Below, in pieces: positions 1-13,251 of a DNA stretch of 64,000 nucleotides. Position 1 is the first letter of the stretch. The number at the start of each line of letters is the position of its first letter. Below the pieces are notes generated by a model. That model made no database searches and was not told the DNA's origin. It was given only the letters and a program-made list of their open reading frames with translations. The stretch spans positions 5,493 to 69,492 of the forward strand of contig CAJNOI010000179.1 of assembly GCA_905250115.1 (NCBI GenBank), given 5' to 3'. The stretch comes from Adineta steineri. Its lineage: Eukaryota > Rotifera > Eurotatoria > Adinetida > Adinetidae. The position numbers and the translations under genes are program-made.

Positions 1-17
1 ATATTTGAACATTTTAG

Positions 18-656
18 GTAAAACTTGTAAAACAGATAATAGAATTTTGGAATAATAATTCTCAATCGATATCAAATAATATTTCACCAACAATTAAATT
101 ACCAAGCATTCATCAATTATCACATCAATTTACTGAATGGTTTTATACATCATGGAATAATTTATCAACATTTACATCTGATCATTTTTTTCCCGATTGT
201 CAATTAACTCTTATACATGAAAATCATCGTCGAATATTAGGTGCATATTATGTTTGTGATACACTTCGTTCTTATATTACTAGTCAAGATTTACGTTTTT
301 ATCCAAATATACAATCGAATAAAGTTGAAGAATCTAAACATGGTCTTGTTTCTATACAAATATCAGGAACAATACATCAACGTGGTACATGTATCGGAAT
401 ATTTGATCAATCATTTGGTTTAGTTCGTGATCCGAATCATAGTAATAATTATTTAATTAAATTTTGTTTTCTTAATATGCAAACACAACAACAAACACAT
501 CAACCACAATTATTATCAGCTAATCAACCAATACCAACATATCTTGTTGATATGATGCAAAATTATGATCAAACAGTTCAACAACAAATTGATTCAACTG
601 ATTATTTTATTGAAGATCCTGATGATGACGATGATGATGATGATAATAGGATTTAA
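18..656 (+). CDS. NTF2-like domain protein, 3' exon (5' end outside window)
   Basis: An open frame runs from an acceptor-like AG at 16-17 to TAA at 654-656, giving about 212 residues. The N-terminal part (QFTEWFYTSW, then an aromatic/hydrophobic alternation ending HENHRRILGAYYV) and the later stretch with GLVSIQISGTIHQRG and FDQSFGLVRD resemble the helix-then-beta-sheet layout of NTF2-fold proteins such as the NXT/NXF mRNA-export partners. The C-terminus is Q-rich and ends in an acidic run of nine aspartates. The exon is partial: earlier exons lie left of the window. The domain call rests on a remembered pattern, not a search. Membership in a particular NTF2 subfamily (export factor, G3BP-like, other) cannot be decided from this fragment. 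Confidence 0.5.
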   Translation, partial: VKLVKQIIEFWNNNSQSISNNISPTIKLPSIHQLSHQFTEWFYTSWNNLSTFTSDHFFPDCQLTLIHENHRRILGAYYVCDTLRSYITSQDLRFYPNIQSNKVEESKHGLVSIQISGTIHQRGTCIGIFDQSFGLVRDPNHSNNYLIKFCFLNMQTQQQTHQPQLLSANQPIPTYLVDMMQNYDQTVQQQIDSTDYFIEDPDDDDDDDDNRI

Positions 657-2671
657 TATTGACTTGTTTCTTTTGTTCATTTGAACAGTTGTTTTTGTTA
701 TTAATTATATATAAAAAAAAGTTAGATGTAAATATTAAAATAGGAAGATTATTAATAAATAAAACAAACACTTTTGTACAATTTGATAGAATACTTTAAC
801 ATATTTTTTTATATTAATTAGAGACTTTTCTTTGTATATATATATATATAGATACTAATAATTAATCATTATGAATAAAATAGATTAGTAATAATATAAT
901 CTAGCTAAGAGCTAGAGATTGCTAAAAATATAAATCACAGTGATAAATATCTCTCTTATCTTATGATAATACCAGATATTGAATGAAATAATGTTCGGAA
1001 TTGAGTATTTCTGATTAATAAGTTTCAAGAATATTCAAATCCATACAAATTTTACAATTATCGAAAACTAATTCCATAGCTTCTAAACTAGTATACGGAT
1101 TACACGCATATCTATCTAGACATAATATAATAAAAACTTCAGATGATAGAAAGAGTACTTTTAGTATAGATAGTTCTTGAAGAAATATTACTTTCTCAAA
1201 AGTTTCAGGATATCTATAAACCTAAAGATACATTTTCTAATTGAGAGTTAGTGCACTGTCATCTTTCTGTGTTTATATGATGCAAAATATTTTTCATCAC
1301 AAGAAAACATAGATGCAAAGTAGAAAAGTTAAGTTCGTTTTTCGATTCTTTGTGAATAAATGCACTACAAGAATAATGTTCAATTTAAAAAACATTTTGT
1401 AGACAACATTGCACATGTTATATAAGAGTTCTTACCGATACTTGATTGAATAGAATAAGATTCAGATTTGCCAATTTATTCTCTACGATAGTTTTCTGTA
1501 TGGTAAATTAAAAACAGGGTATTACTTTACTCAAGATAGTAATCTGTCAATACCTTCTATGTTATCATCATTAAATAGTTATTCTTTATGCTGTTGTAGC
1601 TAAACATGACAGATACTCATAAATATTATCAAGTATAAACAGAAAATTAATGTCCATGAGATAATCGATAATCATATTTGGTATAGATGCAGTGTATTTC
1701 ACGAAACTTATTTTTATATAACACACGAGATTGAACTCTACCTATGATAGACATACAAACAAATAAATGAGATGGTTAATACATATATAGGTCATTCGTA
1801 GTCATATTAAGTTGAAAAGTAATGACACATGCTACTAAAAGCTGTTCTTATAATAAACATGCCTATCGTTATCTCTTTTGTAATTAGCAACAGATGGATA
1901 ATCAAAAGTGTCAATCAAATCTATGTTGCGGTACAAAATACTAAGATTCGTAGTATGTCTTTGAATAGAATATGATCTTTTTTTATTTATTTTAAATGTA
2001 CATAGTTAAAATTAATCGAAATATTTGAATATTTAAAAAAGTACGCAATACATATATAATGAAGTCGTACAATCAATATATAATCATTCGGCGATCAACA
2101 TAATTTACTTTATGTTGGCTATTTACGAAACATCATTATTACATTATATGATGCTTCATCTCCCATTAATACCAACAACAACAATAATTATCTATCGGCT
2201 CAATGATGATCATATGTATTATTCAACTTGTGTGATCAACGAATAAATCCTATTGATTATGTTATACCATTCCGATATGTATATATATATTTATTCGATT
2301 TTAACCATTTTCGAACTATTATCAATATGAAGTGTATTAACGTTTATTCGTGCGTCTAATTAATCCACGATTGAGTACATATTTATTGTTGACGTCAAAA
2401 GAAGAGAAAATGAGAGAGTATTAGCGTACATTGGACAACTATTTCCTTTTTTTTTCTATTTGTATATCTATCGGAGATATCGAGAGTAAACTATATTTGA
2501 TTACTAGACTAGTAGTTATAATAATCTTCAGTTGAGTGTTACGAATTGTAAACAACATACAACAACAACAATACCAGTCTATTTATTAAGTAAGAAAGAA
2601 AAACAAGAGTATGTACTATATTATTAGATTATTTCAATATAAATAAATCATATATATATATTTAAAATAGA
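657..2671. other. Intergenic, no gene seen
   Basis: AT-rich spacer of 2 kb without an open frame of coding character on either strand. It holds short TA runs (about 834-850 and 2279-2290) and a perfect TGACGTCA at 2390-2397, listed separately. Confidence 0.6.
2390..2397. promoter_or_regulatory. CRE-like octamer TGACGTCA
   Basis: Perfect palindromic CREB/ATF consensus about 280 bp upstream of the start codon at 2672. Function is inferred only from the motif and its position. Confidence 0.3.
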
Positions 2672-3210
2672 ATGGATCTTAGACGTACAATTATAATTCT
2701 TATGGCAATAGCTTGTGTTATAACTATAATAGGTGTTATTCATTGTCATGTAAATTATCCATATAATCCAACAATATCTGCTTATCGTATGGGTTATTCA
2801 ATAGTTTTTCCGATTTGTAAGTTAAATTGAAATATTTTTAAGAAATGAAAAAATTATGTATATTTAGTATTAACTTTAACTGGTTTTCTTCTAATCGAAC
2901 AATTAATGATAACTGATGGTACACTTGCACCATTGAATCGTCTTCGAACTATTTATGCTTTTGCTGCTGCTATTGCTCTTTTTGTTTTTGGTATTGGATC
3001 AGCAATTGTAGCTAGTCGGTGGTATGGTTCTGCTCCACATGATGCTTATCATCATAGTAAGATTTCTTGTTTTTTTGATCGGATATCAACTATAAATACA
3101 AAACGATTCTTTCATTAGGTGCTGTTATTGCATCTGTCATTGCTTTTGTTGGTATGGCAGTTTATATTGCTGAAGCAGTGGCACGCAATCGTAAAAGTCG
3201 TATCATCTAA
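2672..3210 (+). CDS. Small four-helix membrane protein (MARVEL-like topology)
   Basis: Three exons (2672-2817, 2868-3056, 3119-3210) joined by 50 and 62 bp GT-AG introns give 142 residues. Four hydrophobic segments are visible: about residues 6-25 (after the short basic MDLRR start), 42-64, 80-103 and 115-135, followed by a basic tail RNRKSRII. This short N-in/C-in tetraspan layout resembles MARVEL or other small tetraspan families, but I see no diagnostic motif. The start is the only ATG that yields a membrane-protein N-terminus in this frame. A CRE-like site lies about 280 bp upstream. Function unknown. Confidence 0.7.
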
Positions 3211-4227
3211 ATGATGAATTCATAATAAGACAAGAAAGACTATTTATCTATTGTACATATATATATTATTCTTATATTTAGTAGCCATTGTTACGATTAT
3301 TTTCTTTTTGTTTCTATTACTTATCGTGCGTATAATTGTCTTTGTGCATATACATATCTAATTATTCTTTTCTTTTACTTGTCAACATCAATGAAAATTA
3401 TTTTAAATTTGATAAAAATTTAATTATGGAGAGCATATTGAATAAATGAGAGTTCGGAAGGTTATAAATTCTATCGATCTGGAAAGATTAAATTACAAAC
3501 TAATTGTCTATTCATTTTTACCTTCAAAATGAAATTTATTCATATATCAATCTCACAAGGAAATAATTTAAGCACAACTAAAAGCATTGAAATTACGATG
3601 TTATAATACTGCACTTAGAACATCCTTTAGATATAGATGTTAATTAAATAAGAAGGCAATCCATCTTTTTTAATTTCCTTGTTTTAAATAGATTTAATTA
3701 TTTCTTAAATCTCGAGGACAACACCGGTAATTTTCATCATTGTATAAGATAATATTTATTCATTAATAAAAGCAGAAATTAATTCATAATTACAGGAACA
3801 TATGTAATCTAAAATAGTTATCGGATTGTTATTATATCTTACATAATCTTATTCTGTTAAGAAGATACTTCAAAACCTATCATTTCATCAGATTAATGAT
3901 AGACATATATGTATCACGAATATTTTATATATTGGTTTTTTTTTTTTTCAAATGTGTGTTCATCAAACAAAAAAAAGGAAAGAGAATCAAAACAAAAATT
4001 CTAAAAAACCAACAACAAATGATTACACACACACACACATACATCAAATTTTATTTTCTATATACAATCTGACATCACCAGAGAAAGCCATCGTGCAAAT
4101 TGTGTTTTTATTTTCTATTGTATCGATGGAATGCGCGAACGAGCTTTTGACTAGATTAATCATATATCGTATTTTAGCTCAATTATAAAAATTACTGTAG
4201 TCAATATGAAGAAAGTTTGTTTTTTAT
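3211..4227. other. Intergenic between convergent genes
   Basis: Spacer between the convergent tetraspan and Eph genes. It includes a T-run near 3940 and a short CA repeat at about 4025-4040. An open frame at 3952-4188 is low-complexity and has no coding character. Confidence 0.55.
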
Positions 4228-7200
4228 TTATACAAGATAACCTTCACCAGTCAATAATGATTTCGATGATGTTAATACAAGTTGTGATCGTATATGATTT
4301 AAACTATCTAATAGACGAGTTTGTTCATCAAATGTAAAATCATTACCAAGAATATCATTTAAATCTAATGAATTAAAATGACATATTTGTGAAAGATTTG
4401 TATAACCATTATTTGTAAATAAATGTATGAAACGATCTAATTGAAGATTATGAAGCCAGTCAATAATTGATGTTAACTGAGCAATATTTGGTTCATCTGG
4501 ATGATTGACAAAGACGAGTCTTAAATACAAAAAAACAATTTTTTTTAAATATTTTAATGTTCTATAAATAGACTTCTGATTGGATTTGCAATCCTCTGAG
4601 ATATTTTTATTTATAACTCTTGATATACTTTAGTTATAAGTCAGACATCATGATAATTTGTTTACATCAAGATCATTGTCAAGGTTGTCTGAAAAAGTAA
4701 TGTCGTGTGTAGAAGTTATTGATTCAAGTACATTGAAAGAAATCAAACTGATTTATTGATTTCCGTCATTAGAAAATTTCATTCGTAACTAATGATTGAA
4801 GGCACATGAGAAATCAAAATAAATTGTTAAAAACACGACTTTTGATGATAATCGTATCATCAATAATTTCTAATAGTAGACAACTACTGTCTATTACTTT
4901 TTAATAAGAAGAAAAAAAAATTATTTCTTCAAAAATTTGCCTAAAGCAACTAGTTATATATTCTTTACTTTTGCTTTGCTAATGGAATAAGTCCACTGGG
5001 TACTAGAATGAATTGTGTTAACTGTTGAACAATTTCACTAAATTTTGGTCTTTGTAAATGATTTTCATTCCAACATGCAAGCATTAATTTATAGAGTAGA
5101 TCAGAACATCCCTAAAAGAAAAAGAAAGTTATTGGAAAAATTTAATCTTTTAATCGCAAACCATAGGTGGTGGAAGACGAAATGATTTTTTCACTGCTTT
5201 AATAACATCTTGATTTGACCAATTCCAATACGGTCTTTCACCAAATGAAACAACTTCCCAACATAATACACCAAAACTCCATACATCCGAAGCTGATGTA
5301 AATTTTCGATAGTCAATTGCTTCCATAGCTGTCCAACGTATAGGAATTTTTCCACCTTTTGTTGTATAACTTTCAGCTTCATCTATTTCACGACTTAAAC
5401 CAAAATCAGCTACTTTACATATAAGATCTTTATTAACAAGAATATTGCGTGCTGCTAAATCCTATTAATAACAAAATAAGTAATTGTTTTTTTTTCTTCT
5501 TCTCTTCCTCTATCTTTTTAATTTACTCGATGAACATATTTCATTTCAGATAAGTATTTCATTCCGGATGCAATACCACGTAACATACGTGTTAATTGTA
5601 ATGTATCAAGACATTTATTTCCTTCATTTGTCTACAAAAAAGAATTTCTATTTCGAATTATCTAATGAAATTTTTTATTTTACTCGAAGATAAGTATCCA
5701 ACGATCCATTTTCCATATATTCAGTTATAATCATAATTGGTTGATGTTTTGTAACAACACCTTCCAAATAAATAACATTTTCATCATCAAATTGTCCCAT
5801 AATACTCGCTTCAGATAAAAAATCTAAACGAGTTTTTTCTATTGCACCAGCTTTTAATGTCTTAATTGCTACTGGTATATCTTTCATCATATTTGCTTTA
5901 CGTAGTTTACCACGACAGACATCACCAAATTCTCCTTTAATAAAGAAAAAAAAATGAAATTGATGATGATCATGCAATAGATGATCTATGATGCGATGAT
6001 AGTCTCACGATAGACATCTTGAGTCATTAGTATCAAAGAGAATCTCATATATACATTGATGACAATTGAATCAAATAAGGGAAGTTATGTAAGAAATAGA
6101 AATTTTGTACTATCACGAATATATAAGTATATTACCTCCACCAATAACGGATTCAATGACAATTAAATTTGGATCAAGTTCATGTGCAAAATCATTAACA
6201 GCTTTTGTTGGATCTTCATACTAAAAATAGAAAATAGAATTATATATATATATTTCTATTGCGTCTAAATACTAACTGTGTGAGGATCAACATAAGTCTT
6301 TGATGTTGTACTCAATGAAGGCCATAATGGTGCTGTCCCTATAATATAGAATTATTAAAAATAAAAAATCCAAGTTCAAAAGAAATACTTACAACCGGAA
6401 TTAAAGAATACATCAGGTCCATAATGTCCACTGACTAAAAATGATCAATCATATTTTTATTGAATAATAAAATCTATTTTAACTAACCTTGTCGTTTTTG
6501 ATAATCCAAGGATTCACAATCACTTGCTGTTTTTAATCGACAAAAACGTTTCCTATAAAATAAATTCACATGTATACATACATTGATTATTTTAAATTTA
6601 CTTTTTTATATAAATAACAGCTAATATAATAATAGTTATTAATGAACTAAGAATAATTAAAGGACTAATAAAAAGAATATTTTTATTATCGACAAATTTT
6701 TTTGTTAAAGCCGATGGTATAGGTTGATCAATAAATATTGCACGTAAAGAAATAATTATTTCTTGTGTAAATGCAGTCCAACCAAAATTATTATGAGCAC
6801 GTATTTGAAATTTATAAATATCCGTTTTTGTTACTAATGTAAAATTATTCATTGATAATTGAACAAGCATCTTTTTATTTTCATCTATTAATGACCAATA
6901 ACGTATTTGATATTGATCGAAATCATCTGATAACCATGTTATTACAACTGTATCAAATGTAACTCGTCGAATATTTATATCACGAATTTGTTTTGATACT
7001 ACGGGGGAAAACAAAATTATTTATTTTGAACAAAAAAAAAATTTTTCTATACTTGAAGGTTTCGTTTTAAATGATAAATCAGTAGATTTACTTAATAAAT
7101 GTGTTGACATTTGTTCAGTATATATTTTTATTCTATATTCTGTATTATCATGAAGTCCAATCATTTTTACTCTAAAAATATATAGTTCATTAACAAATAA

Positions 7201-8930
7201 ATTAGTTAAATCAAATTACCTTGATCCATTAATAAATGTTCGACCTGGTTGATAGATTATATATGATTCACAAGATATTAAAGGTGTACATTCGATATGA
7301 TATATACTATCATTTGATTGTTTCCATGATATTTGAACTGAAATTTGATCAATCTCATCAATTGTTACATTTTCAGGTTCACTTGGTTCACCTATATACA
7401 CATGAAATAAATCATATTAATATATATATATATAACTCTTCACTTACTAATGCACGATGAATTGATTATTGATGAATTTAAACGAAAAAATCGATCATTA
7501 CATGTACATAATGATGAACCTTTATCTTTTGTATGACTATTCAATGGACATGGTTCACATCGATAGTCATTACTTATTTTTGATTTAAATGTTCCAATTG
7601 GACAAACTGAAAAAAGAATTGAAATTAATTTCTTTCTATTGTACAATTAAAATTATCTATAACATCAAAAGGTATGCGATATGAAGGAGAAAACGATTAT
7701 TTCCGTTCTTGTATAAAATGAATAAGAGTGATAGTCTTAGTTAATTAGAAGGATTGAAATACAATGACATGCATTGTAGTTGAAAGTGTACAAGGTCATA
7801 TATACAATATTGTCGATGCTTTTCTCAAGGGTAGAAAAAAAGAGGCCTCCTCATCTTAACAAATTTATAGCTACTTATTATGTGGAACAACTGAATCAAA
7901 AAAGATTATCAGAACAAATTTAATTAGTTCTAATCGAACAGTTTCTTTACATACCCTTACAAATGGCACGAGATAAGAAACTATTATTTATATAATTATT
8001 ATTATCAATCAGTAATTCATAACCCTGTTGACAATGACAACTATCATGTAATGATGTTTCTTGAAATGTCCATTCACCATTTCCTTTACAAAAACCTAAT
8101 GGTTTTCGAATAATTTTTGAATTTATCGAACAAAATCCATCACGTTCAACAATATCGGTTAAATGTGAACCAGTTGGTGTTTCAGGAAAATGTATAAGAC
8201 CAATTGATTTTTCTTCACATAAACGATAGAAGATTTTAACATATAATAATGATATACAAGCACCTTGATCACGAAATGCAATATAAAATCCATTTTTATT
8301 AACAGATATACCACGTGTTTTAACATTAACTGTTAAATTGTTTCGATTTGATGATGTTTGTGTACCATAATTATTTGATGTAAAACGATTTCCAGCGATC
8401 ATATCAACTAATTTATATGATGACCATACACGATTATTATCATCATAATCATTTTCATGTATATAAAGTTCAAATGTTTCACGACATGAACGTATTTCAT
8501 TTGGTGTTTGAAATGTTGAGCAATCACGGATAGAAAATCCAAGTTCGATTTCAATACGATGTGCTTGTTGACGTTTAAAATATGGTGAACGTAACCAATT
8601 ATCAACACGACGTTCCGATGTTATATCACATACATATTGTGTACGCCATAATGTTGATGTTGATGATGATAATAAAAGTGTTGGAAACATTTTTGCCTCA
8701 AAACTTAATTCACCCCATCCATCATTTAGATTTCCATTTGATGCTATTTTATACCAATTTAAATAATCTCGAGCTTGACGTGTATCTAATATAACAACTA
8801 AATAAACATCGAAAAAAAAAATATATATATTAGATATGTAATTTTCAAGATTTTTTTAATTACCTTCTTTTACTGTTTGAACAAATGGATAAAATGAAAA
8901 AATAAAAAATACTAATAATTTATCGATCAT
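4228..8930 (-). CDS. Eph receptor tyrosine kinase
   Basis: Fifteen exons join in frame to 1033 residues: 8930-8864, 8797-7955, 7606-7448, 7391-7220, 7171-7053, 6998-6602, 6552-6488, 6434-6393, 6338-6277, 6220-6136, 5934-5684, 5631-5527, 5461-5162, 5111-4969, 4519-4228. Domains in order: signal peptide (1-20); ephrin-binding jellyroll (about 23-200, [15 protein letters not shown]); cysteine-rich region (to about 356); two fibronectin III domains (about 358-550); one membrane helix (about 558-583); juxtamembrane tyrosines Y637 and Y643 in the conserved TYVDPHTYEDP; kinase (about 660-925) with GGGEFG, VAIK, HRDLAARN (D790), DFG (808-810) and activation loop [15 protein letters not shown] domain (about 945-1015); C-terminal YLV, a class II-type PDZ ligand. 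All catalytic residues are present. Length matches animal Ephs. It should bind membrane-anchored ephrins and signal in cell contact and guidance. The ATG at 8930 is chosen because it begins the signal peptide. Confidence 0.95.
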
Positions 8931-11900
8931 TGTCGATTGTGACAGACTAGAATAAAAAGGAGATGATAATGTTCGTTGTTGGCTACTTCTATACTGATTT
9001 TTGAGCTTTCTTATTCTCCTTCTTTTTTTTTTCTTTTTCTTCTCCTCTCCATACAATGCCATAGAATAGACATCATCATCATCAAATTTCCTTTCTCCCT
9101 CTCTCTCTCTCTCACATAATACCACTCTGAGCGATAGTATCTATAGAAATAAAGGAGAAAAAAAAAGAAAGGGACAGACAGAAGCTGACCGACGCCCGAG
9201 TGCGCACAAACATCTATATAAGTATATATATACTTATAGACGAATGTATGCAGAGACACAATGAATTAAATGTCAAATGTATTTTAAATGATTTTTCAGT
9301 TTAGAAATAAAGAAAAAACGATGATGTTCAATGATGTATTAACCTATTCTCTTCAATTATGATTTCAACACATGCATGTAGTAAAATATTTATATCAAAA
9401 GAGAAATAACTTTTATTAGTCTATTCATGTAGTATTGCACAATTTCAATAAAACTGATGATGACGTTTAGCGTAATTTCATTTTATACACTCGGCAAATC
9501 TCGAGGCCAATCATCCCATTGCTTGCCGTCCTCTTTTTTTTTTTTTTTTTTTTTTGGTATACGTTTATCGATTAGGCTTAGGGCTGCTGACGATTTCTCG
9601 TATACATAAGACGATCATTTATTACATAATTAGTATGGTCGATTATAAGAATTCTTTTTTCTATCTTTCTTACAAGTTTGGATTGTGATGATAGGTTGTT
9701 ATTTTTCTCAAAGAATAATTTTATATGTCAACTCATCTAACTTATCCAATCTCTCTAATCTAGAGAATGTGAAGATAGATATTTTCTTTTTATTATCAAC
9801 AATAATGTGTAGTAACCGATTACGACATGATCATTCTCAAGAGAAAGAATCAATTTTGTTGATCTGTACATAAGTGAACAGTATAAATAAAAAGGATCAA
9901 TGAAGTGCATGAACATCAATAAAGTTCTATTCAATATGTTCGATTATGCGCATTTTCCTTTTTTTTGCAATTACCTTCGTTTAGATGTGAATAAGCACAC
10001 TATTGTAGTAGATGATTTCTAATTGTTGTTGATCAATAATGGTTATATAATTTTCTAATGATACAAGTACATCTGTTTCGATAAAGAAAAAAATATGGCT
10101 CTCAAACTTCATCCGTTCTATTTTATACATATAATATAATCATCTTGTTATGATGCTAAACAATTTATTCATCAAATGTTTTTTTTTTGAGTAACCATCT
10201 GGTTCATCATAGCGACAGCCTATTAAATGGTTCATTCTTTTAAATTGAACAATTCTTTGAAACAGTGAAGAGGATATACAAGGTCATATAATAATGAAAC
10301 AAGTATTATTAATTAAGTAAAATAGAAGAAAGCATATTTTAAAAGCAAAGCATGTTCGATGACATAGTGCATTTCCCTTTTGCCTATCATTTTTGAGTTC
10401 CTATAGATTGAATGCAATCATGTGGAAGCAAAGTGTTCATGCATAGAGTAAGCTGGATGTCAATCAATTGAAGTAACTATTATTGAGGTTTATTTTTCTA
10501 TTTAGATGTTTGATGATGTACAGAGATAAGAATATTAAGTATCTTTCTTTTATATTTATGTACATATGTTCATTATCTTTCTTGCTCTCAAGACACAGAT
10601 ACACCTATACATATGTATATGTAATGTGTCAAAACTATCATTTTGATTTAGTCTAGCTTTGATCGTATATAATACTTTTTTTTGTTCTTCTTCTTCTCTC
10701 TATTCATAATATACTTGAATTCTTTATATGAATACCTTGAGATCTACATAGAACATGGATTTGTTGATATATATATATATGTATATATATATCAATCAAA
10801 ATATAGCCTTGGAGGCTTACTTATATTGCCAATTCTACTATTTCAAACGTGTAATTAGATTCCATTTGTATTATTGTGTATATAAAGAACAGTTGTTGAC
10901 GAAAGATTCATTTAGCTTAGAATATTAATAATTAATATAAGTAAAAAAAAAAAAGAACAAGTCAGATACGATTAAAAGAGAATTGCAACTACCTAATCAT
11001 TTTTCTGTTAAATTAAAATTCACAGTTGAATAGAAACAGAATCAATTAATACTTTTAACATGATGATGATTATGACATTGAATCAATTTAAGATGAATGA
11101 ATTATACATATAGATGTTTATCAAGTAGCATTTCGAAGTAATATAAACGCTTTCTCAATAGAATATCGTACAATTTTGCGTATGACTGCGTATATTAATC
11201 AAATAAAAGCAAGAAGACGAAGAAAAGAAGAGAAAAGACAAACATTGTTGTGAGTCTAATTCGAAACAAGGCCCTTCAAGTATTGACAATGACAACTAGA
11301 TGGAAAGATAACAAAAACATATTCAATAGCTTGCCTACTATTCATCTCAACAATCAATGTTATTTTTCAAGATACCGAGACAGACAGACATACTTATCAT
11401 GATAGTTATATTCATATATATATGAAATTAAATATACGGTTGTGTTAGAAAATTTTATGATTATTTTTGAACGCGAAAATATATTGAATATGACTATTTA
11501 TTCACACTTATGACGTCTATTTCTAATACAAAATTGGAAATGATTGAGAGCATCTAATTTCCTCTATGAATATAATAATAATAACATATGAGATATTTCA
11601 ATTGGAAGAGAATAGATAGAATCGCAAGCGAAATTACATAATAATGATAAGCTACAATCTATGTAACTAGTTATATTTATTCAACATGCATCAATAATTA
11701 GTTAAATATAACATTGACAATAAATATATAATCAAGGTTTTAGAAATCTTATTATAGTAGTTTTTTTCTTCTTTATATGGGTTTAATAATGAGATAGATT
11801 TTGATCGTAGAAATGCGATTACGATTTATAGTTATTTGAGTGTAAAAACAAATGATTATCTTCAACGATGGAAATATCGATCAATCATATGACAAAAAAT

Positions 11901-12252
11901 GTTATTTGATATTTATATTTTCAGATCGATATCAGCCATGTTTTTAGTAGGATTTCTGATAGAACTAAGATATGATACTTATTATCATATTACTTTATTA
12001 TTATAAGATTTGGCTACGAAACTAGAAAATAGTCCTTGTTTTAATCTTTGTTTTTTACCAAAAATGACAGATTTTGAACATTGATTTTATAAGATTAAAT
12101 CGAGAAAAAAAAAGATTTGGTTTCATCAATTTTGTTTATTAAAAACTATATAGCTTTTATCTACTATTTTCTTAGTAAATAAAATTTATAAGCATAAATA
12201 CTTTTTGTGAATACAGTGCTGTTATATTCTTAGATGAATAAGAAGATTTCAT
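8931..12252. other. 3.3 kb spacer upstream of the Eph gene, no gene seen
   Basis: No exon-like open frames were found. It holds a CT-run near 9097-9113, a run of about 21 T at 9534-9555 and a TA-rich palindrome at about 10769-10792. It probably includes the Eph promoter, but I cannot point to a specific element. An open frame at 9685-9873 has no coding character. Confidence 0.5.
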
Positions 12253-12882
12253 TTATAGATTGGGCGTAGATTTTAAAAGTTTTTGAAGTGACCATCTTAA
12301 ACTAGGTGGATCAAAATAAGGTAAAGATTTATATTGTATACTTCCGATTGGTTGCCAAACAGGTTCATGAATCTTTTTTTGCCATCGTTTCTCTGGATTA
12401 AGTGATGTTGGATGTTTATTTAAGTAAGGACTTACTGGATGCCAAATAGGTTCATGAATACGTTTTTGCCATCGTTTCTCAGGGCTAAGTGATGTTGGAC
12501 GTTTATTTATGTAGGGACTTATTGGATGCCAAATAGGTTCAGGTGGTCTAGATCTTCTGTCTTTATAAGGTTTAAGTGAATATTTTGGTATAGAATATTT
12601 TCGTCTATAAGAGTAAATCCATGGTTTGATTTCAGGTAGTTTTGATTGATTTCGTGTTTCCGGTGATAAATAGGAATGAAATTTAGGTGGATGATAAATG
12701 CCAAGTGATTGCCACGGTGCACTACCAGGTAGAGTAGAAACTGAACGAGCATATTGTTGAAGTGAAAGTGGTGGAGCAGTTTGTACATGAAAATTATGAT
12801 TTATATAATTCTGTAAAATATTTCCATCGGTACGATATATTTTAGTTCGTATATTAGGAGAAAAATTTCTTTTAATCGCCAT
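12253..12882 (-). CDS. Proline/tryptophan/tyrosine-rich repeat protein, function unknown
   Basis: Single-exon frame of 209 residues from ATG at 12882 to TAA at 12253-12255. The protein is basic and rich in P, W, Y and R. Its centre has two tandem 29-residue repeats (EPIWHPISPYINKRPTSLSP, then EKRWQKRIH) and a third partial copy beginning EPVWQPIG; the DNA repeats with an 87-bp period at about 12352-12540. No signal peptide, membrane segment or enzyme motif is visible. The short PxxW / SPxxRW style recalls disordered proteins that line ciliary microtubules, but that is only a compositional analogy. The neighbour at 13252-15033 is on the same strand and also disordered; there is no evidence that they are cotranscribed. 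Confidence 0.7.
   Translation of the reverse strand: MAIKRNFSPNIRTKIYRTDGNILQNYINHNFHVQTAPPLSLQQYARSVSTLPGSAPWQSLGIYHPPKFHSYLSPETRNQSKLPEIKPWIYSYRRKYSIPKYSLKPYKDRRSRPPEPIWHPISPYINKRPTSLSPEKRWQKRIHEPIWHPVSPYLNKHPTSLNPEKRWQKKIHEPVWQPIGSIQYKSLPYFDPPSLRWSLQKLLKSTPNL
12352..12540 (-). repeat. Intragenic tandem repeat, 87-bp unit
   Basis: About two near-identical 87-bp units encode the 29-residue repeat of the gene at 12253-12882. Differences between units are mostly single bases. Confidence 0.8.
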
Positions 12883-13251
12883 TCAATTAATATCAAAATT
12901 GTATTGATTGATTCGATTTGATATATATATAGTTAACGAAAGATTTTTTTATTTTGTTGTGATACACGAGTATTTTTTTTTCTTCTTCATATTATTCACA
13001 TATTTGTACGTAACCAGAACAAATGTTAGCAATAATAGATCAACTTAAATCATTCGAAATCTATCTTCTGTCAATATATATTTGCTGTAAATACATATGT
13101 ATGTTATTGAGATGATTTTTACTTATGTTTTTAATAAAAAGAAAAATGAGTAAAAATAAAGAAATAATCGATAGCTGCTTCTATGGTTTATCAAAATTTC
13201 ATATATATTTGTATTAAAAAGACATCGACTTATTCTGACAAGAGAATAAAT
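12883..13251. other. Short spacer, nothing recognised
   Basis: AT-rich DNA between two same-strand genes. No motif beyond TA-rich stretches. Confidence 0.5.

Noticed and set aside
9685-9873. 62-codon frame upstream of the Eph gene
   Set aside because: Isolated and without homology or adjacent exon signals.
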